Position numbers and translations under genes: made by a program. A DNA stretch of 64,000 bases, taken from NCBI GenBank assembly GCA_028023455.1, contig JAQFVV010006272.1, positions 4,319,127 through 4,383,126 of the forward strand, in the 5' to 3' direction. The stretch's first letter is position 1, and each line of letters starts with the position of its first letter. Positions 1 to 11,735 of the stretch are shown one piece after another. The notes beneath the pieces were generated by a model. The model made no database searches. It was not told where the DNA came from and was given only the letters and a program-made list of their open reading frames with translations. The stretch comes from Epiperipatus broadwayi (taxonomy: Eukaryota; Onychophora; Udeonychophora; Euonychophora; Peripatidae).

Positions 1-300
1 ATGTGGAAAAGTTAAATGATCTCCAATATACATACATGGGTATAAAAATGAAAAAATTGGCAAAAGCAAGATTTGGACATGCCATTATCAGATTTTCAAT
101 GATATGGATGGAGAGTGGAGAAGACTGAAGCCTGTCCATTAAAGTTTGAAGATCTACTATCTTAATATAAACCAAGCACTGATTATATATGTGTGGGAGA
201 TAGTGATCCAGACCAACTGATGAGTGCTGGTTCAGCATGAAGTATGTATATTGGAGATCATTTATTTTTTCCACATGTATGTGACTATGTGCATTGGTTG
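1..300. repeat. Family A repeat copy with inverted ends
   Basis: Bases 1-35 are nearly the reverse complement of 243-277, so this is a foldback-like unit whose left end may lie outside the window. Its interior (about 205-240) shares the phrase tgatgagtgctggttcagca with the repeats at 44.4 and 45.4 kb, so I group them as family A. No coding potential is seen. Mobility by a DNA-transposon mechanism is inference. Confidence 0.55.
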
Positions 301-1210
301 TATAAGATGAAGTGGATGGCTAAAAGGACCTTGAAAGTGTGAGTACAAATATCCTCCAATTTAATCAAAGTTATAAATTTCCTACTTTCATCATTAGTTA
401 TCTACAAATACAGATCTCAAACTTTATTTTAAAGCATCTGCCTCTGTTATATTTTATTAAGATAAGATAACAAAGTCATCTTTAAGCAACCAATATTGGC
501 TAATTAAGTGTTAAAAGAATTCCTAAGATATAAAAGCAGTGATAATTTCAAGACAATAATTGTAAAGCTATCTACAATGTACAAAAATTATTTAACTAAA
601 ATCATAATTGAGATAAAGGATCAATAAAATTTTAAATGACAGTTTATAATTAGAATGATAATATCAAAATATTACAAGTAATAATTATTAAGTTGTTCTG
701 TTGGATTTATAAGATCAGAGTCACTATTAAAATAAAATTTATAAAATTTGTTTTTACTTAAACAAGATTAGGAAATAGAAGCTAGTTGCCTACTTTATCC
801 TTGACTATATCATTACATAAAATTTAATTATTTTATCAACACTTTTTTTTACACATTTAGAATTATAAGATTCTACAAATTTAAAGCTAAAATATTGTGT
901 GCTTCAATTGAATCTAGTCTAAATGTTAAAATTTTTTGACAAAATTGTCTGAGATATTGGAAAAAAATAAGTTGGCAATAAAACAAAAAGCAAACAATTC
1001 ACTTAACATTTTGCAAATTATGTATTCGATTTTTAATTAAAACAAAAATTAATTATAATTATACAGAAAAATGCAAAAATTATCATGGAACCATGATATC
1101 TATTATATTTTGATTCAGGCCTTCCATATATATATATCAGATATTAGAGTTCACAATTTGTTTATAGATTTATTACAAAACATATTTTTATTGTGTTATA
1201 GATTTACAAA
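301..1210. other. AT-rich stretch, nothing recognised
   Basis: Strongly AT-rich sequence with stops in all frames. No gene, RNA or clear repeat structure was seen. Confidence 0.6.
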
Positions 1211-1214
1211 ATAA

Positions 1215-1790
1215 AATGACTAGAGCTGACTATGCTCCTTCTAATTATAAAATAAATAAACAAACATTATCTTTACATCAGCAAATTATATAAAGAATAA
1301 GGTGGCCACCTGTTTTTGGGGATTTTAGTAATGCTAAACTTAGTTTACTAATAGTATTGAAATTTTGAAGCGGAATTGATATTTAATTCAAATTTAAATG
1401 TGATATTATTAATTATAAAATATAATAATTACAAAATAATAATCAATTAAGCAAAGAATAAAAACTTTGCCTTATTTTAAACAACTTTCAGTGACAATCA
1501 ATTACAAGACAAATTAATGAATATTATATTCACATATTAGTAATGTACATAAATAGAACTTGTAATTGAATTCAGCATGAAGGGTGTTTAAAATAAAACA
1601 TAGTTTTTATCCTTTTTTTAAGATTATTTTTCCATAATTAATCATGATATATTTAAATCTGGAGTAAATATCAGCTCCACTACAAAATATAAATAATCCC
1701 TTTATTCTTTATATAGTTTGCCGATGTAAAGAAAGTGTGTTTGTTTGTTTACTTCATATCTATAAAAAACTTAGTCGACTTCAGTTTAGT
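1215..1790. repeat. Imperfect foldback (MITE-like) element
   Basis: About 1215-1420 pairs with about 1635-1790 as inverted repeats. The clearest blocks are 1252-1302 against 1696-1755 (around ttattctttatata and gatgtaaag) and 1365-1425 against 1640-1690. The left arm has about 60 extra bases around 1303-1362. A diverged direct relative of the right arm lies at about 1860-1990. There is no ORF. A non-autonomous inverted-repeat element is the simplest reading. Confidence 0.55.
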
Positions 1791-4739
1791 TTAAATACCT
1801 AACTGCTGAGAAAAATTAATATTCAATATTTATTTGTTAATTTGATATGTGATTGTTTATCAATGTGAAGATTATTTAAAATGAAACAGATTTTACTCTT
1901 AACTAAAATGTTAATTATTTCATAATTAATAATGCACTATTTAGATCTGACTTAAGTATAAGATCTGCCCTCAAATTTCAACATTCTTGAAAAACAAAGT
2001 TTAATATCACTGAAAACAAAAGAAAAAAAAGACCATTCTATTATCAGAATAATTTGTTTGTTATTTATTTCATAGGTTAATTAATTTGTACAATTTAATA
2101 TTTGATTATAACATGAGGCACGCAATAGACTCAAGATCTGATTTAAGCATGGTCAGTAAGAATTGGTGTATATACCAATACACTTTAAACTTAAGTGATT
2201 CACTTAAGTTTTTTAAACTCTTACTGGTCGGTATGTGGAGATTTATAATATTTATTAAATAGCACATGAATGGTGACTTCTGGTTGAATAATTTCATAGC
2301 TAGAAGTAACATAATAAATTTTAAATTATATATATTGAAACAGAAACTCTGTTTCATGTGTATTAAGATTTGTTTTACCCTCCCCCTAAAAAAATAGGCA
2401 GATGTATATGAATAAAGTTGATCTTATTTTTTTAAAGAAAAATAAAGCAAAAAGTTTTACGAAAATCATTATTTTTTATAATTGAGAAAAATAGGATAAA
2501 CCAACATTATTGATTTTATAATTTTAAATTATGATATAAATACATCTCTAAGTATTTACTTAAAACTGGCATTTATTAAAATATTATATTTTAATTTTTC
2601 AAATGATGTTGTTGTACAAAATATAATATTCACTTGTGGCAAAGTTATCAAATTGAAAAACATGGCTTAATCCTCATGATTCCAATCCTTAAGAAGAGAA
2701 AAGCACCCAGGCTTAAATGAAAGCTGTATAACAAATCAGATATAGTGGGAATGCTGCAGAATCAATCCAGAGATCAGTGTATAAATAGTTGATTTTGAAG
2801 TTCAGAGGAGATTTTAAAAAAATTTTAAAAGGAATTAAAAAGTAAGAAAAGTGAAAGAGTTAAAAAGTTAATTTTTTTATCTAAGTGTTGCTTAATTGTT
2901 TAGTTGATAAGTGATTTTAGTCACCTTGGAATATAATATTGACAACCACATTGCTAATAATGAAAAAAGAAAGTATTAACCAGGAAATCATAAAGATGGA
3001 GAGCTAGTCATAATAGCTTCCTCTCTTTGTCCATAGCCATGAACCTTCAAGACCCACCTGAGTGAACATCATGGAAAGTAAATAATGCCATTCAACTCAA
3101 ATAAAGCAACCTCTTTTTGAAATGCAGTAGTAACCTGAAGTGAAGGAACAAACTGGATAAAATGAAGGTAACAATTTCATGAAATATTCAATACTTATAT
3201 ATGTTTATAAAAAAAATGTCTTTCTTACAATAAATTATGAATAATTATAGCTATGTGAAAATATGTTTTATTGGTGATAAATTACAAATACATAAATATC
3301 TTAAATATCTATAATCAAAAGGCATTTTTAATAATGTAAATCATAAATGATTAACTTCTTATATGCAGATACATCTGAATTAGAATAAAATAAAAACAAA
3401 TATTGCTGATATACAAATAAGTATACCTGGAAGAATTAGAAATGTTGAGCTATTACATATAACTATAACTAACTAAATTATAATAACATGTTTATAACCC
3501 AGATAAAATTACAAAATATACAAAATGAATGTATTTATACAAAATGAATATATTTAGTAAATTTATACTATACACCTTGGTCTCATTTTATGCAGTAGAT
3601 AGGTTCCACAGAAAACCTGCATTAAAAAAAATCGCACAAAAATAGACTTAATTTACCTTGAAAAATGGTGGATAGGTGCTGTAAATTTCAGAATTTGCAT
3701 AAAAACAAAGCAACAAAAAAAAATTACTTTAAAATTCACATTAAAAAGGTAAGCAAATAAACTATGACTAATAAAAATTTTCAAATATTTGAAAAAAATT
3801 AATATAAGACAACTTTTTTTACTTTTTTTATTACTACAGTATTTAATTTTACATTTTTCATACATAGTTTAATCATTACTGCCAGCATTCGTTTGTAAAC
3901 TGGTAAGAAATCAGATTTGATGTGATGTGATGTATTGTGGCTTCTCCTTAAACGAAGTCAAGAATATCTCAGCAATTATGCACAGAAAAACCTATTAAGC
4001 CACTTTATTTTTATTTGTGATGTGATGTACAACTAGAGCCATTTTCAGTCATGTGCTGTGTTAATGGTTTTCTGTTTCTATATTAAAAAAATAATATTGC
4101 AATAAAAACATTACCATTAGAAAGATTATTTTCAGTTTATAAAATCTTCATTTTTTATTTTAAAAATCTAAAAATTATTTATTTTTCTTATATATAACAT
4201 AATACGTTTTAAAAGTTTAAATTTTTTGAATATTTATTGTGATATTTTTATATGTAAGTATAAATCTATTATTATTATTTACTCATTAGTATAAACAGGT
4301 TATTTACATAGAAGCTAATTTTTAAATACAGCTTCAGGCCATATTCATGTTAGCTGCTATTAATATAACGTTATATTTTTGAAAAAAAAAAAAAGTATTT
4401 CAAGTCAAATAAGTTATTAATAATTTAAACTTCAAAATCACATTAAAATAATTTGCATAAAATGAGACCCAGGTGTATTATGAATAAATTCAAACATTTA
4501 AATATGAATTAGTATGTCAATAAAAGTTAATGGTTATATGCATATAATGAACCACATATTTAAATAAGTTGAAAGATTAAGAAAATCATTTTTTTTTAAA
4601 TTTTAAAATGTTATATATATATAAGTTGAGAAGTAAGAATACCAAAACAATGTGTCACGGTTAACTGTACAATGATATACCTAGAGTTATTGATGCATAT
4701 AGGTTATATATATATATATGTCTTATAAAATCAAAAATA
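1791..4739. other. AT-rich stretch with one short hairpin, no gene
   Basis: A perfect 12-bp stem with a 1-base loop lies at 2187-2211 (aaacttaagtga and its complement). A less AT-rich patch at 3000-3170 and a patch with repeated gatgtgatgt at 3918-4030 are not recognised. The small ORFs here are low-complexity and I do not support them as genes. Confidence 0.5.
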
Positions 4740-5060
4740 CCAAATAAATGCATTTGCAAGATGAATTGATATCTGGACAGATGGAAATACATACACTTAT
4801 ATTTTACCTGAATAACCAATGGAAATACATAGACTTATATTTACCTGAATAACCAATGGAAATACATACACTTATATTTTACCTGAATAACCAATGGATA
4901 TAAATGTGAATTAATGACAAATCTGGATAAGAATATGTGAATACCAAATAAATGCATTTGCAAGATGAATTGATATATGGACAGATGGAAATACATACTC
5001 TTATATTTTACCTGAATAACCAATGGATATAAATGTGCTTATATCAACCGATTCAAACCC
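4740..5060. repeat. Minisatellite-like tandem repeat
   Basis: The block ggaaatacatacacttatat...cctgaataaccaat recurs at about 4789, 4821, 4857 and 4986. A longer unit beginning accaaataaatgcatttgca recurs at about 4739 and 4943, so short units sit inside a roughly 204-bp higher-order repeat. A small minus-strand ORF here is only a translation of the repeat. Confidence 0.8.
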
Positions 5061-5760
5061 TGAAATGGATAACCAATGAACCTAGGATAAATGTGCTTAT
5101 ATTATGGATTCAAACCTTGATTTGGATAACAATGAATAGAAATATATTTATTATGCTTTGACTCACCTAAAATTAACTGGAATAATAGAAATACTCTTGT
5201 CTGTAAAGAATATCTTCATACATGAGTTAATTTAAGCCACATTACATGTGACAATGACCTAAAAGACTACAGATCAGAATTAAGTGAAACTTTGAATTAT
5301 TTAGAATGCTATCAGTTATCTTCATTATAATCTCTGTTCTCTTCATATATTGCACTCCTCTCTGTGAATTAACTAAATAACTAAAGATGTAAATTGTTAA
5401 AGAATTTGCATTCTTTAATTCATATTGTACTATTATTGGATGTATACCAAGAGACACAATGGACTGTAAATGAATAAAATAATTAAACTTATGTGCATAA
5501 ATGCACATTTATATTTGATGGGATTATGAATGGTCTACAAACCCAGAATTGCTTACATTACCTGTTTACTTACCTGTGATAAATTTAAAAATAATGAAGC
5601 ACTATATGAATTACAAATGCTTACATACATATTGATTGTGTATGAATAAACAATGTGACTTATGTGTATAAATACACATCCATACTTGACTGAATTATAG
5701 AAGCTTCAGAAATCTGGAATTGCTCACCTTACCTATATACCTACCTAAAAGGGATAAGCA
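5061..5760. repeat. Diverged tandem repeat
   Basis: Blocks such as acttatgtgcataaatgcac (about 5488) and acttatgtgtataaatacac (about 5659), each followed by a cctacctgttta-like stretch, suggest old tandem units of roughly 170-180 bp. Similarity is low and there is no coding content. Confidence 0.45.
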
Positions 5761-8280
5761 AATATGGAACAAATAGTTAAAAATATTCATGCAATAATGG
5801 TAGATGTCTACTTGATAAAAGACCCTTTGAATTCTTCACCCAAGATAAATTAAAATGAGCCTTCATTTGAAATGAAGGATGAACTTTATTGGAAGGACTT
5901 ATCAATATCATTGTTAATAAAACTGTTGTTACTTAAAATTAATTTCAGTTGTTCAGTTCCATTTTTTTTGCATCACTTATTATTCATTGCACTTGTTCAT
6001 GAGAATTTCCTGCCTCCTGAGCTATGTCTGGCATAACTAGACTTAGGTAAGTCAGGTTGTAGTGAGATGAAACTCTAGCGGCACTGTTTGGGAATCCAAA
6101 CACAGAAATTTATAGGTGTTTTCAGTCTCTATGGTGCTACATCCTCTGATGAGCAGGAAAGATTGTTGTAGAGGGGGTGACATCTGTATTGGGTAAAGCC
6201 AATCAATGGTTCCTTTCTACAATATGCTCTTCAGTAAATTGTTACAACTGAAGTAATAAAGGGGTTGTATGGGGGTCTGGTTACAATATATATATAATTG
6301 CTGTATGGGATATTATTTAATATATATATATTGAACTGGATCCATCTTAATGAACCTACTTCTTGTTGGGTTTATTATATTACTTGGTTTAAATATCTTT
6401 TAACATAACCTTTTAATATCTTTTGGAATCTAAACTTTAATCAGTTTTAACATTCACTTTAGTATCTCTAATTCTTTTGGGAACAGATTGGCACTTCAAG
6501 GAGAGGGGAGAATACCATGGATAGCATAGCCATCAATGATACCCATGGTCAGATCAGGATATACAAAGCATAATGTGACCACATTTCTTGACCATGATCC
6601 ACCTCAACTGTTGGAACAAAACTTGCAATCCAAAGCATTTTATTTGTTTTGAGGATCAAATTCGGTCACCAGTTGACCATATGTTATATAGCTGACATGC
6701 TTAAGATGACAGGAAAACAATCCAGTGCTTGAAATATTTCATGCCATCTCCTATTCTTAATCAGGGTTCTAGCTCATTAACTTAACACATATAAACATTT
6801 ATATTTTTAAATAAATGGTGATGCAGTGACAAGAGAGACAGAAAAAATAGAGTAAATAATAATTAAACAAACATTCATATTTATTCATCCACAGACATAT
6901 CTAACAATATAAAATAACATAATAAAATTATAAATGATTATTTCAAGCTAAATTTATATAATCCTTTGTTAGAGTTTCTTTCATTTTAAAAAAATATCAA
7001 GTGCCAATAGACAGTGATCAAAATATATATTTTTTTACTTAGATTTTTGTGATATTATGTGACATAATTCATTTGTGTTTGGTTTGTATCAGTATTACTT
7101 TCCAACCAGTTGGCTTTTTTCTCCATTAATGGTTTCAGAGCTTGTGTTCCATTCTGAGACTCAACAATGGGGGAGAGAGTGAATAGGCAGCCATATCTAT
7201 TTCATGACCTAAGCATTGATTCTGGGCTTTAATTCCAGGCATGGACAATTGATTTTAGCAAAGAACTTTGGGTCCTGAAGCTCAGTTAAACATTTTAAAG
7301 TGGTCTAGCAATGCATGTTGCTAATTCTGTGGCTTCTGCAATAATATTTCCTGGAGAAGTAGTGACCAGTTCTATTCTGTCCTTAGATTTCTGAATCTCT
7401 GGAGCAATGAATAACATAATCAATCAATGACAACATGAAGACTGGAATGATTTACAGATTCAAGAGCAGAATAAATAACAATAAATGATTGCAACTTTTT
7501 ATACTTTTTTCCTCTCCCATTGTTGTTTTCCTTATCATAGCTTTAAATCTATTTTTAATCAAATTTACATTTTTCTTTCATTTAATTGATTTTTACATTT
7601 TTTTCATAATCTAATCTTTTTCTAGATTAATCTACTACCTCTCATTTTTATCTGAAATAGATAGCTTGCAGTTTTTAATTATTACAATTTCAATATCATT
7701 ATCAGCCATGAGATTTACTGGCATTCTCTAATTAATTAATTAATCTTTTTTTTATTTTAGATTTTCACTAAGACTTATTTTTAGATATTTATTCTTTTAA
7801 CTTATTTTTTATTTATAAAAAAGCTAGAGCTTTCTTTAAATCTTGTTTTCTAATTTTTCCCCCACCTGTTTTTCAATAAAAGTGCTATTCTCTTTTAAAA
7901 GAAATATATACGCAATCATTTATTTTTACAAAACTACATTTTAGAAATTACTTTTTAATTAATTATTACTTTTTTGATTATTTTCATTTATTTGATTTTC
8001 TTTTTTAATAAATCTAATCATTTTTTTTTTAACTTATGAAATATTTAATGCAGATATATGTACATTTTATAACATATATATATATCAATAGCATTACTAT
8101 ATATATATATAGAGAGAGAGAGAGACCACAGATGCTTTTTATGCATATTAATATGCAAATATATATTCTTTTTATGTATATTAATATGCAAATACATATT
8201 AAAAATTAAGTATAAATAAAACATATAAAAATAATAATGTACAATAATATATTTCAAAAGCAACAAAGCAACATTATTTC
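5761..8280. other. No gene seen; two less AT-rich patches
   Basis: Patches at 5990-6760 and 7080-7430 have mixed composition and may be old unique sequence or decayed repeats; no frame stays open usefully. A (TA)n(GA)n microsatellite lies at 8093-8125. It is followed by two tandem copies of a unit containing tattaatatgcaaata (8134-8210). Confidence 0.5.
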
Positions 8281-9120
8281 ATAAATAGTAATATTCCCTG
8301 TTTGACAAGCTTAAAATGTAATGGACAATTAATAAAATAATGGATGAAAAGCTTTCTGCCCTACAAATGCTCACATATTTGAGTAAGCTAGAAATTTAAT
8401 GGAACAATAAAATTCTGGCTATCAACAATAATAAATAATATAAGTAAAAACTGACCAACAGTAATATGAATAAAATAAAACTGTTCACTGAATAACTTGA
8501 AAATTTGGGTGATTATAAATATAATAGAAAATATTATAATTGAGCAGGTCTATCTGGTCTGCAAGTGCTTCACAGATTTGGGTGACCAAATGTAATAAAT
8601 AAAATTCTGAAGCAAGTAACTTTTTCCAATTATGCACTACATATTTGGACAACCTAAAATATACTGAATAAATATTGTAGTTAGGCAACTAAAAAAATGA
8701 CAAGTAAATAAACAAATAAATGAATTAATCTACAAATGGCTCTATGATAGTCTAGATTTATATGTGCAATGGACTCATGAATTAGTAAGACACCAGTGGA
8801 TCCAATTTGTGATGATTTATTTGCTATTAAGGTATAGCATAGGATGTACAATTAAATATCTTAATAATAAAATAAATTGTGGAATAAGATGGTTTCATAT
8901 AATAAAATGATATGTGTGATGGGTTAATCAACAAATACTTGGATTAATAATAAATATAAATTTATTAATGTAAACATTAACTCATTGAGGTGGTTAAACA
9001 AATAATTTAATTAATAACTACAATTTAACATCATACAATGTATATCTATAATTTATTCCTGCCAGATTGCAATCAAAAGATACAATTTATAATAAGATTA
9101 TTAACACACCCAATAAAATC
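8281..9120. repeat. Old diverged tandem repeats
   Basis: Recurring phrases (cacatatttgagtaa, cacagatttgggtga, acttgaaaatttgggtga, followed by aataaaattctg) occur at about 8370, 8500, 8570 and 8640. They suggest decayed units of roughly 70-130 bp. No coding potential. Confidence 0.4.
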
Positions 9121-10520
9121 ATAAAGGCTTAACTACAGAGTTTTTTTCTCAATATATATATATAATGGAAATTTTAGTGTTTTTTTATTTAAAAAAAAAT
9201 ATTTCATATCATTTACAATCAAACAATGCTTTTATAATAAAAGTTATTTTATAATTTTGAACAAAATTATATAAAATATTAATGATATTTTTAATTTTTG
9301 ATTGGTTTTATAAAAGTAACATGTTAATAATTAATTCAAATCTAACTTGCTTGATTTATTTTTTTTATTGAAATGCATATCAAATGATAGAAAAAAATAA
9401 AACTATTTTATAATTAAGATAATTAATAAAAAAAAAAGATTTTTGATAAAAATTTATCAAAAGTTACCATTATATTTTTTATTATTATTGGCAAATGAAA
9501 GCACTTTGAATGTATAATTCTAAAAAATTTGTCTGTGAACACCTATTACCATGTAAGCATATATGTAACATTGATTTAAGTTTCCTTATCCTGCTGTGTT
9601 GTCTTTGGCATCTCTGTGCTAGAAAAACACAAAAATGGGGATCCATAAATATTTTAATCATCAGATGATATCTAATTATTCTCCTATTGATGTTATAATC
9701 CATGGTAATGACTTTAGTTTCATGAAAGTTAAGCATAATGTTTGTTGTTATTAATCATTCCATTTTAATTATAAAGATATCAAATGAGGGGAAGTCTGTG
9801 TTCCTTACCTCCTAAGTAATTTTCTACTCACAGTATATCATTTATTTTCTACAAATCCAAAATCTATTAATAAAATATATGTGAAAGTAAAACAAGTTTT
9901 TAAAAAAAATGTATGTATATTTCTTTCTGAGCTTGTTTTATCATTTGGTAAACAACAAAAAAAATAATGATGAAGTCCCTTTTCTCTCTTTTTAAACACT
10001 AGGTCATGAACATATGATTATCTTTCTTCTAATCTTAATAAGGCATTGTTATCATTCAATATAACTTAATAAAAATATTTTATTTTTAAATTTAATAAAT
10101 AAAGCATTTATCATAAACATATTTATTAAACATAAGACTTTTAATTGTTTTCTTTATCTAGTTACTCATAAACTACAAATGGAACTATAAATAATGACAT
10201 GTGTACATTATATATTCCCATGCTTAATAAAATAAACAATTCTATACAATTAACATAAGATCATCACCACCAACTAAACATTCTATGAATAATTCATGGT
10301 TAATTAAAATTATACCACCACAATAATGAAGATAATGATTATGTACAATTATGTGGCTTAGCAAGACAAATATCTTACAACAATTATATTTATTAGCACC
10401 CTTACATTTCATCCCAATAAGATATTTGCAAATCAAATATATGTCATCACATAAGTTGTATGAAATTTGATTAATAAAACTAACATATGGACACTTTTTA
10501 CCAAATAAAGTCATGAATAT
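9121..10520. other. AT-rich stretch, nothing recognised
   Basis: No gene, RNA or organised repeat seen. Short ORFs are compositional. Confidence 0.5.
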
Positions 10521-10524
10521 ATAG

Positions 10525-11500
10525 CCATTCATCATTATCAACAATTATCAATTCACTGCAGGATAAAGATCTCTTGAAATTTAATCCACATTTTCTATTC
10601 TCTAATCTCTCTTCTCTACATCACCCTGGCACACCCTGTTATTTCATCCATTCATCTCACAGGTGGTCTCTTTCTGGGCAATCTTTTAGAATCCAGTTTA
10701 AGATTTCAATTTTCCAACTATTAATATCTTTTCTAGAAATATGTTCAGCCCAACTCCACTTCAGTCTTTTAATTCTTTCAACAATGTCAGTAGCATTTTC
10801 AATCACTTCTTACTATTCCTAACATACAACACTTCATACTTTTTTGAGTGATCTAAACTCTCTGTATTGCATTTCTATTAACTGTTCGAGTCTCAGATAC
10901 ATAAGTAAGAAATTGTAAAACATACTTATTAAAAAATGTTCCTTTTCAAACAGATAGGCACATTTCCTTTAAGTTATTTATACCAAAAGCACCCCAAACA
11001 TGTTTAATACTATGATAATTTCATTCATTATGTTTTCATGTGAGTAATAATCTGACCAAGATATTTATAGTTGTTAACTTCTTCTAGCTCATCATAATCA
11101 ATCTTTATCTTCATCTTTTGAGAAAATCCATTGAATATTACTTTAGTCTTTTTAATGTTTATCTTTAGTTCTACTTTCTTACTTTCATCTGATAACTCTT
11201 GCAATTGCAAAAACAACCACAGCATCTGTAAAATCTAAATGACTTAAATAATTTCTATTTACTTTTAGTCACTCTGTCTTACATCCATCTCAATGTTAAC
11301 CTTCCTAGTATCATTATGTAATTTAATTGTTGCTGTTGCATTTTTATAAATATTCTTCAGAATATGACTATATCCTGGGTCTATACCTTGATAATCCAAT
11401 GCTTTAATCACTGAAGAAATGCTTATAGAACCAAATATCTTTTCATAATCTACAAATCCAAAGCATAATGGCAACTCATATTCATTAGTCCTCTTAATAT
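10525..11500 (-). pseudogene. 5'-truncated RTE LINE fragment
   Basis: The minus strand matches the 3' half of the RTE element at 17.3-20.6 kb. At 11500-11265 it reads a reverse-transcriptase stretch including NEYELPLCFGFVDYEK and IKALDYQGIDPGY. At 11225-11028 it reads LKINIKKTKVIFNGFSQKM. It ends at about 10525 with the same terminal bases (cctgcagtgaattgat) and a short cat-repeat tail. It is broken by stops and frameshifts, and 5' truncation is typical of LINE insertion. It abuts an unrelated dispersed repeat at 11529. Confidence 0.85.
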
Positions 11501-11528
11501 TGGATATTGTACCGGTTGGTTTTGTCTG

Positions 11529-11735
11529 TTCATATAACAAGATCTAGCATCTAGGCAAAAGTACCTAGAGTCCAATCATGCGCAAGATACATAAATCAGG
11601 AACACTCATGAACTCTGCCCTATTTGCCTATTTTCCAGATCTACCAACTTATGAGCAACAATTCCAAATGATACTGATCTAATTTATTTCTACCCGCTGG
11701 CATCACAAAGTCATGACACAAAAAGACTCTTATTA
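11529..11735. repeat. Dispersed ~200-bp repeat (second copy at 60540-60746)
   Basis: The reverse complement of this segment matches 60540-60746 along almost its whole length, including gtctttttgtgtc, ataaattagatc, tgttgctcata, tatcttgcgcatgatt and tacttttgcctagatgctag. Family identity is unknown. The size suggests a SINE or MITE. Copies differ by substitutions and an indel (cagagtt is missing from the 60.6-kb copy). Confidence 0.8.

Noticed and set aside
4740-5060. Regularly spaced repeats considered as a CRISPR-like array
   Set aside because: Units are directly tandem and nested in a longer repeat, with no unique spacers; the genome is eukaryotic.
6144-6165. ctctgatgagcaggaaagatt, resembling a hammerhead core
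   Set aside because: Only about four bases lie between CTGATGA and GAAA, too few for stem II, and flanking bases do not form stems I or III.
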